From NCBI GenBank assembly GCA_041906305.1, contig JAYRJL010000002.1, positions 434,001 through 498,000 on the forward strand: DNA of 64,000 bases, read 5' to 3'. Each line of letters starts with the position of its first letter. The first letter of the stretch is position 1. Made by a program: the position numbers and the translations under genes. A model generated the notes under the pieces. That model saw only the letters and a list, made by a program, of their open reading frames with translations, made no database searches and was not told the DNA's origin. Source of the DNA: SHVZ01 sp041906305 (GTDB lineage Bacteria > Pseudomonadota > Alphaproteobacteria > SHVZ01). Below are positions 58,882 to 64,000 of the stretch, piece after piece.

Positions 58882-59199
58882 CCGTATCGCTCGAACTGTT
58901 GTGATTTTTCCGTGACGGAGCGCGTGATTTCTTAGTGATCCCGCGGCGTTGCGCATTTGCGCGCGCGCTTGGGCCTATGCACCTTCGCTAAACTCCGCGC
59001 GTCCGTGACGGGCGACGCGCGCCCGCCGGCAGCAGGAAGGTTCGGCCGGGTGAAGCAGGGTGGCGGCCACCGTCTTTCGATCAGAGGCCGCTCCGGCCGC
59101 CTCGGCTTCCACCACGACCATAGAATCCTCGTCGAGCCTTGAATGCCAGGGCCGTCGTCCGACGTGGCGCCACAGAGGCGCCGTTCAGGGAGATAAGAA
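58882..59199. other. 318-bp intergenic region before the sensor kinase
   Basis: No convincing ORF. It holds a possible hairpin GCGCGTC/GACGCGC (58997-59003 and 59014-59020, 10-nt loop, no U-tract), alternating GC tracts around 58945-58970, and the kinase ribosome site AGGGAG at 59187-59192. It presumably contains the kinase promoter, but I see no clear -35/-10 pair. Confidence 0.5.
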
Positions 59200-62100
59200 A
59201 TGCAGAAGAGCACCGACACCGTCCGTATCGACACGCCGCCGACGGTCCTGCAGGCTCCTCCTTCGGCCGAGTCAAACGGCAACGGCGTCCATGCCAACGG
59301 CGCCGGAGCGAACTCGGCTGAACTCTACGACCTTCTGCACGCGCTTCAGATGATGGCCGTCGGCGACTTCTCGGTTCGCCTCCCCGGGCACCAGGTCGGC
59401 CTCGTCGGCAAGATTGCCGACACGTTCAACACGATCGTCGCCACCAACCAGCGCATGGCACAGCAACTCGAGCGCGTGGGCCAGGTGGTCGGCCGCGAGG
59501 GCAAGACCCGTCAACGCATCCGCATGGGCGTCGCCGACGGCGCCTGGGGCGAGATGGAGAATTCCGTCAACACCCTGATCGACGACCTGCTGCGCCCGAC
59601 CACCGAAGTGACGCGTGCGATCGCCGCTGTGGCTCAAGGCGACCTGCTGCAGACGGTCGCGCTCGACGTCGATGGTCGCCCGCTGCAGGGTGAGTTCCTC
59701 CGTTCGGCGACAATCGTCAACACGATGATCAAGCAGCTGAGCGTGTTCACCTCGGAAGTGACGCGCGTGGCGCGCGAGGTCGGCACCGAAGGCAAGCTCG
59801 GCGGCCAGGCACAGGTCAGCGAGGTGACGGGCGTCTGGAAGGACCTCACCGAGAACGTCAACTCCATGGCGAACAACCTGACGGCCCAGGTCCGTAACAT
59901 CTCCGAGGTGACGATCGCGGTCGCCAGCGGCGACCTGTCCAAGAAGATCACCGTCGACGTGCGCGGCGAGATCCTCCAGCTCAAGGAAGCCATCAACACG
60001 ATGGTGGACCAGCTCCGCTCATTCGCGTCAGAGGTCACGCGCGTGGCACGTGAGGTCGGCACCGACGGCAAGCTCGGCGGTCAGGCAATCGTCCCCGGCG
60101 TCGCCGGCACCTGGAAGGACCTCACCGACTCGGTCAACGCGATGTGCGGCAACCTGACCGACCAGGTCCGCAACATCGCGCAGGTCACCACGGCCGTGGC
60201 GCGTGGCGACTTGTCCCGCAAGATCACCGTCGACGTCCGCGGCGAGATCCTCGAGCTCAAGGACACCATCAACACGATGGTGGACCAGTTGAACGGCTTC
60301 GCCTCGGAGGTCACGCGTGTCGCGCGTGAGGTCGGTACCGAAGGCAAGCTCGGCGGCCAGGCGCAGGTGCCCGGCGTCGCCGGCACCTGGAAGGACCTCA
60401 CCGACTCGGTGAACTTCATGGCCGGCAACCTTACGGCCCAGGTGCGCAACATCGCCGAGGTCGCGACCGCCATCGCCGGCGGCGACCTTTCCAAGAAGAT
60501 CACGGTGAACGTGTCGGGCGAGATCCTTCAGCTGAAGGAAACCATCAACACGATGGTGGACCAGCTGAACGCCTTCGCCGGCGAAGTGACGCGTGTCGCC
60601 CGCGAAGTCGGTACCGAAGGCCGCCTCGGCGGCCAGGCAAACGTGCTCGGCGTCGCCGGCACCTGGAAGGACTTGACCGACTCCGTCAACTCCATGGCTT
60701 CCAACCTGACCGCCCAGGTCCGAAACATCGCCGAGGTGTCGACCGCGATCGCCAACGGCGACCTGTCGAAAAAGATCACCGTCGACGTGAAGGGCGAGAT
60801 CCTGCAGCTCAAGAAAACCATCAACACGATGGTGGACCAGCTGAACGCCTTCGCCTCGGAAGTGACGCGTGTCGCCCGCGAGGTCGGAACCAAGGGCAAG
60901 CTGGGCGGGCAGGCACAGGTCCGCGGCGTCGCCGGCACCTGGAAGGACCTGACCGACAACGTCAACTCGATGGCCTCCAACCTGACGGCCCAGGTGCGCA
61001 ACATCGCCGAGGTCGCGACCGCCGTCGCGCAGGGCGACCTGTCGCGCAAGATCACCGTGAACGTGTCGGGCGAAATCCTGCAGCTGAAGGAAACGCTGAA
61101 CACGATGGTGGATCAGCTGAACGCCTTCTCGTCCGAGGTGACGCGCGTCGCGCGCGAGGTGGGCACCGATGGCAAGCTCGGCGGTCAGGCGCAGGTGCCC
61201 GGCGTCGCCGGCACCTGGAAGGACCTGACCGACTCGGTCAACTCGATGGCCGGCAACCTGACGGCCCAGGTTAGAAACATCGCCGAGGTCGCGACCGCCA
61301 TCGCGACCGGCGACTTGTCCCGCAAGATCACCGTCGACGTGCGCGGCGAGATCCTTCAGCTGAAGGAGACGCTGAACACAATGGTGGATCAGTTGAACGC
61401 CTTCGCCTCGGAAGTGACGCGCGTCGCGCGCGAGGTCGGAACCGAAGGACGGCTCGGCGGCCAAGCCAACGTGCCCGGCGTCGCCGGCACCTGGGAAGAC
61501 CTGACCGACTCGGTCAACTCGATGGCCGGCAACCTGACGGCCCAGGTCCGAAACATCGCCGAAGTGACGACGGCAGTCGCCCGTGGCGACCTCTCGCGCA
61601 AGATCACCGTCGACGTGAAAGGCGAGATCCTGGAACTCAAGAACACCATCAACACGATGGTGGACCAGTTGAACGGCTTCGCCTCGGAAGTGACGCGTGT
61701 CGCCCGTGAGGTCGGCACCGAAGGGAAGCTGGGCGGACAGGCACAGGTACCCGGCGTCGCCGGCACCTGGAAGGATCTCACCGACAACGTCAACTTCATG
61801 GCCGGGAACCTGACGGCCCAGGTCCGAAACATCGCCGAGGTCGCGACCGCCATCGGTGGCGGCGACCTGTCCAAGAAGATCACCGTCGACGTCCGCGGCG
61901 AGATCCTGCTCCTGAAGGAGACGCTGAACACGATGGTCGAGCAGCTGCGCTCGTTCGCTGCCGAAGTGACCCGCGTCGCGCGCGAGGTCGGCACCGAAGG
62001 GCGCCTTGGCGGCCAGGCCGTGGTGCCCGGCGTCGGCGGCACCTGGAAGGACCTCACCGACAACGTGAACCTGCTCGCGGCCAACCTGACCACTCAGGTC

Positions 62101-64000
62101 CGAAACATCGCCGAGGTGACGACGGCTGTCGCCCGCGGCGACCTGTCCCGCAAGATCACCGTCGACGTCCGCGGCGAGATCGCCGAGCTCAAGAACACCA
62201 TCAACACGATGGTTGACCAGCTGAACGCCTTCGCCTCCGAAGTGACGCGTGTCGCCCGCGAGGTCGGCACCGAGGGGCGTCTCGGTGGACAGGCGCAGGT
62301 GCCCGGGGTCGCCGGCACCTGGAAAGACCTGACGGATACGGTGAACGTCATGGCGGCGAACCTGACCGAGCAGGTCCGCGGAATCGTCAAGGTGGTGACC
62401 GCCGTCGCCAACGGTGACCTCAAGCAGAACCTGACCGTGAAGTCGAAGGGCGAGGTCGCGGCGCTGGCCGAAACCATCAACAACATGACCGATACGCTGG
62501 CGACGTTCGCCGATCAGGTGACCACGGTCGCCCGCGAGGTCGGCGTCGAAGGACGCCTCGGCGGGCAGGCCAACGTTCCCGGCGCCGCCGGTACCTGGAA
62601 GGACCTGACAGGCAACGTGAACCTTCTGGCCGCCAACTTGACCACGCAGATGCGCGCCATCGCCGAGGTGGCGACCGCGGTTACCAAGGGCGACTTGACC
62701 CGATCCATCCAGGTCGACGCTCGAGGCGAGGTCGCCGAGCTCAAAGACAACATCAACACGATGATCGACAACCTGCGGCTCACGACCGACCGCAATACCG
62801 AACAGGACTGGCTGAAAACCAACCTCGCGCGCTTCACCAACATGCTCCAGGGCCAGCGCGACCTCGGCATCGTCGGTCGCATGCTGCTTTCGGAGCTGAC
62901 CCCGCTGGTAAACGCCAACCAGGGCGTCATCTACCAGATGGAGACCGGCGACTCGCCGCGCCTCAGGCTGGTCTCCGCCTATGCCGACGACGTCGAGTGG
63001 GGCCACCCGCCGGAGATCCGGATCGGCCAGGGACTGATCGGCCAGTGCGCCTCGGACCGCCGCCGCATCCTCCTGACGGAGATGCCGTCGAACGTCGTGC
63101 CGGTCACCTCCGGTCTGTTCCGCGCCGTGCCCCAGAACATCATCGTGCTGCCGGTCCTCTTCGAAGGCCAGGTCAAGGCAGTGATCGAGCTCGCCTCCCT
63201 CGGCGCCTTCACCACGCTGCAGATCGCCTTCCTCGAGCAGCTGACCGCAAGCATCGGCATCGTGCTCAACTCTATCGAAGCAACGATGCAGACCGAGGGC
63301 TTCCTCAAGCAGTCGCAGCAGCTCGCCGCCGAGCTCCAGACCCAGCAGGCGGAGCTGCAGCAGACCAACGAGCAGCTGGAGCAGAAGGCGCAGGAGCTCG
63401 CCGAACGCAACGTCGAGGTCGAACGCAAGAACCAGGAGATCGAGCAGGCTCGCCGTACGCTGGAAGAGAAGGCGACCGAGCTGGCGCTGACATCAAAGTA
63501 CAAGTCCGAATTCCTGGCGAACATGAGCCATGAGCTCCGCACGCCGCTCAACTCGATCCTCATTCTCGGCCAGCAGCTCGGCGACAACCCGGACGGCAAC
63601 CTGACGAGCAAGCAGGTGGAGTTCGCCCGCACCATCCACGGCGCCGGCACGGACCTCCTCAACCTGATCAGCGACATTCTGGACCTGTCGAAGATCGAGT
63701 CCGGCACCGTGACCGTGAATGCCGAGGAGATCTACTTCACTAACCTGATCGAGATGGTCGCGCGCCCGTTCCGCCACGAGGCAGAGAACCGCGGCCTCAA
63801 TTTCGAGGTCTCGATCGACCCGCAGCTCGGCCGCAGCCTGACCACGGATGCCAAGCGGCTCCAGCAGGTGCTCAAGAATCTCCTCTCCAACGCCTTCAAG
63901 TTCACCGAGACCGGCGGCGTGCGTCTTTCCGCGACCGCGGTGATCAGCGGCTGGAGCGGGGACCATCCGCTCCTTAACCAGGCGCCGGCGGTGGTCAGCT
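59200..64000 (+). CDS. Giant poly-HAMP sensor histidine kinase (3' end cut by window)
   Basis: At least 1,600 residues, frame open to the right edge. ATG 59200 has AGGGAG 7 nt upstream. Order: short polar N-terminus (1-46), diverged HAMP units (47-185), eleven 92-residue HAMP repeats (186-1197), GAF domain (~1211-1363), coiled coil (~1366-1435), HisKA with phospho-His1444 in NMSHELRTPLNS, and an HATPase whose N-box LKNLLSNAFKF starts near 1557; the rest is outside. There is no signal peptide or membrane segment, so it is cytoplasmic, like fungal group III (Nik1-type) osmosensing hybrid kinases, which carry five to six such repeats. A receiver domain may follow beyond the window. Stimulus unknown. 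Confidence 0.9.
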   Translation, partial: MQKSTDTVRIDTPPTVLQAPPSAESNGNGVHANGAGANSAELYDLLHALQMMAVGDFSVRLPGHQVGLVGKIADTFNTIVATNQRMAQQLERVGQVVGREGKTRQRIRMGVADGAWGEMENSVNTLIDDLLRPTTEVTRAIAAVAQGDLLQTVALDVDGRPLQGEFLRSATIVNTMIKQLSVFTSEVTRVAREVGTEGKLGGQAQVSEVTGVWKDLTENVNSMANNLTAQVRNISEVTIAVASGDLSKKITVDVRGEILQLKEAINTMVDQLRSFASEVTRVAREVGTDGKLGGQAIVPGVAGTWKDLTDSVNAMCGNLTDQVRNIAQVTTAVARGDLSRKITVDVRGEILELKDTINTMVDQLNGFASEVTRVAREVGTEGKLGGQAQVPGVAGTWKDLTDSVNFMAGNLTAQVRNIAEVATAIAGGDLSKKITVNVSGEILQLKETINTMVDQLNAFAGEVTRVAREVGTEGRLGGQANVLGVAGTWKDLTDSVNSMASNLTAQVRNIAEVSTAIANGDLSKKITVDVKGEILQLKKTINTMVDQLNAFASEVTRVAREVGTKGKLGGQAQVRGVAGTWKDLTDNVNSMASNLTAQVRNIAEVATAVAQGDLSRKITVNVSGEILQLKETLNTMVDQLNAFSSEVTRVAREVGTDGKLGGQAQVPGVAGTWKDLTDSVNSMAGNLTAQVRNIAEVATAIATGDLSRKITVDVRGEILQLKETLNTMVDQLNAFASEVTRVAREVGTEGRLGGQANVPGVAGTWEDLTDSVNSMAGNLTAQVRNIAEVTTAVARGDLSRKITVDVKGEILELKNTINTMVDQLNGFASEVTRVAREVGTEGKLGGQAQVPGVAGTWKDLTDNVNFMAGNLTAQVRNIAEVATAIGGGDLSKKITVDVRGEILLLKETLNTMVEQLRSFAAEVTRVAREVGTEGRLGGQAVVPGVGGTWKDLTDNVNLLAANLTTQVRNIAEVTTAVARGDLSRKITVDVRGEIAELKNTINTMVDQLNAFASEVTRVAREVGTEGRLGGQAQVPGVAGTWKDLTDTVNVMAANLTEQVRGIVKVVTAVANGDLKQNLTVKSKGEVAALAETINNMTDTLATFADQVTTVAREVGVEGRLGGQANVPGAAGTWKDLTGNVNLLAANLTTQMRAIAEVATAVTKGDLTRSIQVDARGEVAELKDNINTMIDNLRLTTDRNTEQDWLKTNLARFTNMLQGQRDLGIVGRMLLSELTPLVNANQGVIYQMETGDSPRLRLVSAYADDVEWGHPPEIRIGQGLIGQCASDRRRILLTEMPSNVVPVTSGLFRAVPQNIIVLPVLFEGQVKAVIELASLGAFTTLQIAFLEQLTASIGIVLNSIEATMQTEGFLKQSQQLAAELQTQQAELQQTNEQLEQKAQELAERNVEVERKNQEIEQARRTLEEKATELALTSKYKSEFLANMSHELRTPLNSILILGQQLGDNPDGNLTSKQVEFARTIHGAGTDLLNLISDILDLSKIESGTVTVNAEEIYFTNLIEMVARPFRHEAENRGLNFEVSIDPQLGRSLTTDAKRLQQVLKNLLSNAFKFTETGGVRLSATAVISGWSGDHPLLNQAPAVVS
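59755..62790 (+). repeat. Eleven tandem 276-bp in-frame repeats (poly-HAMP)
   Basis: Unit starts at 59755, 60031, 60307, 60583, 60859, 61135, 61411, 61687, 61963, 62239 and 62515, every one exactly 276 bp. Each encodes EVTRVAREVGTEGKLGGQA, then PGVAGTWKDLTD, VNSMA, NLTAQVRNIAEV, GDLSRKITVDV, GEI and INTMVDQL. The final unit is most diverged (QVTTVAREVGVEGRLGG). A degenerate unit precedes the array (residues 89-185, 97 long). Confidence 0.93.

Noticed and set aside
58997..59020. Hairpin downstream of the amidohydrolases as an intrinsic terminator
   Set aside because: A 7-bp stem with a 10-nt loop and no U-tract; too weak to call a terminator in such GC-rich DNA.
59755..62790. Tandem repeats considered as a CRISPR or satellite array
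   Set aside because: The 276-bp units are in frame, contiguous without spacers and encode HAMP domains.
60028..63006. 992-codon minus-strand open frame across the poly-HAMP region
   Set aside because: It is the antisense of the tandem 276-bp repeats: one stop-free antisense unit makes the whole array stop-free. The plus strand has the recognised HAMP/GAF/HisKA domains and a good ribosome site.

Overview
The window is GC-rich, almost entirely protein-coding DNA. Its signature families (box-pathway benzoyl-CoA lyase, BA14K-like and DUF4142 secreted proteins, MttB-like methyltransferase, BKACE, many CocE/NonD hydrolases and group-5 ABC binding proteins) point to a metabolically versatile soil or aquatic alphaproteobacterium of the Rhizobiales/Rhodospirillales type. 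That placement rests on gene content only. I saw no rRNA, tRNA, insertion sequence, phage gene or CRISPR array. Genes are tightly packed, often with 1-4 nt stop/start overlaps.

Layout. 1-2606 (minus): end of an aromatic operon, alpha/beta hydrolase, hotdog thioesterase and boxC (cut by the left edge). 2720-7397: an enolase-superfamily enzyme, a secreted DUF4142 protein, an SDR, small hypothetical genes, an isochorismatase-like hydrolase and a membrane protein. 7548-13192 (plus): a dipeptide-type ABC importer (binding protein, one permease, two ATPases) followed by an M20 aminoacylase of the hippurate-hydrolase type. The missing DppB-like permease lies at 13651-14595 on the other strand, coupled to a CocE/NonD hydrolase. 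A second, divergent CocE/NonD gene follows.

18726-32571: two solitary SBP_bac_5 binding proteins, an MFS exporter, a mannonate-dehydratase-like enzyme, a dimethylglycine-dehydrogenase-like flavoprotein/GcvT fusion convergent with an MttB-like methyltransferase, an aminotransferase, a phosphotriesterase-like hydrolase, a GntR regulator with a clear palindromic operator, and a BKACE enzyme. 32582-35974: a third ABC set (binding protein, two permeases, no ATPases). 36223-48036: amidase, third CocE/NonD hydrolase, D-aminoacylase, HyuB/HyuA, and a complete TRAP transporter. 48194-58881 (plus): LysR regulator, D-aminopeptidase, a complete five-gene peptide ABC importer and two tandem M38 amidohydrolases.

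59200 to the right edge: a very large sensor histidine kinase with eleven exact-length 276-bp (92-residue) poly-HAMP repeats, then GAF, coiled coil, HisKA and part of the ATPase domain.

Overall theme: import of peptide-like, amide-like or N-methylated organic compounds coupled to a large set of cytoplasmic amidases, esterases and deacylases, with benzoyl-CoA and betaine-type catabolism as plausible endpoints. Substrates are inferred from families and neighbours, not shown by the sequence.
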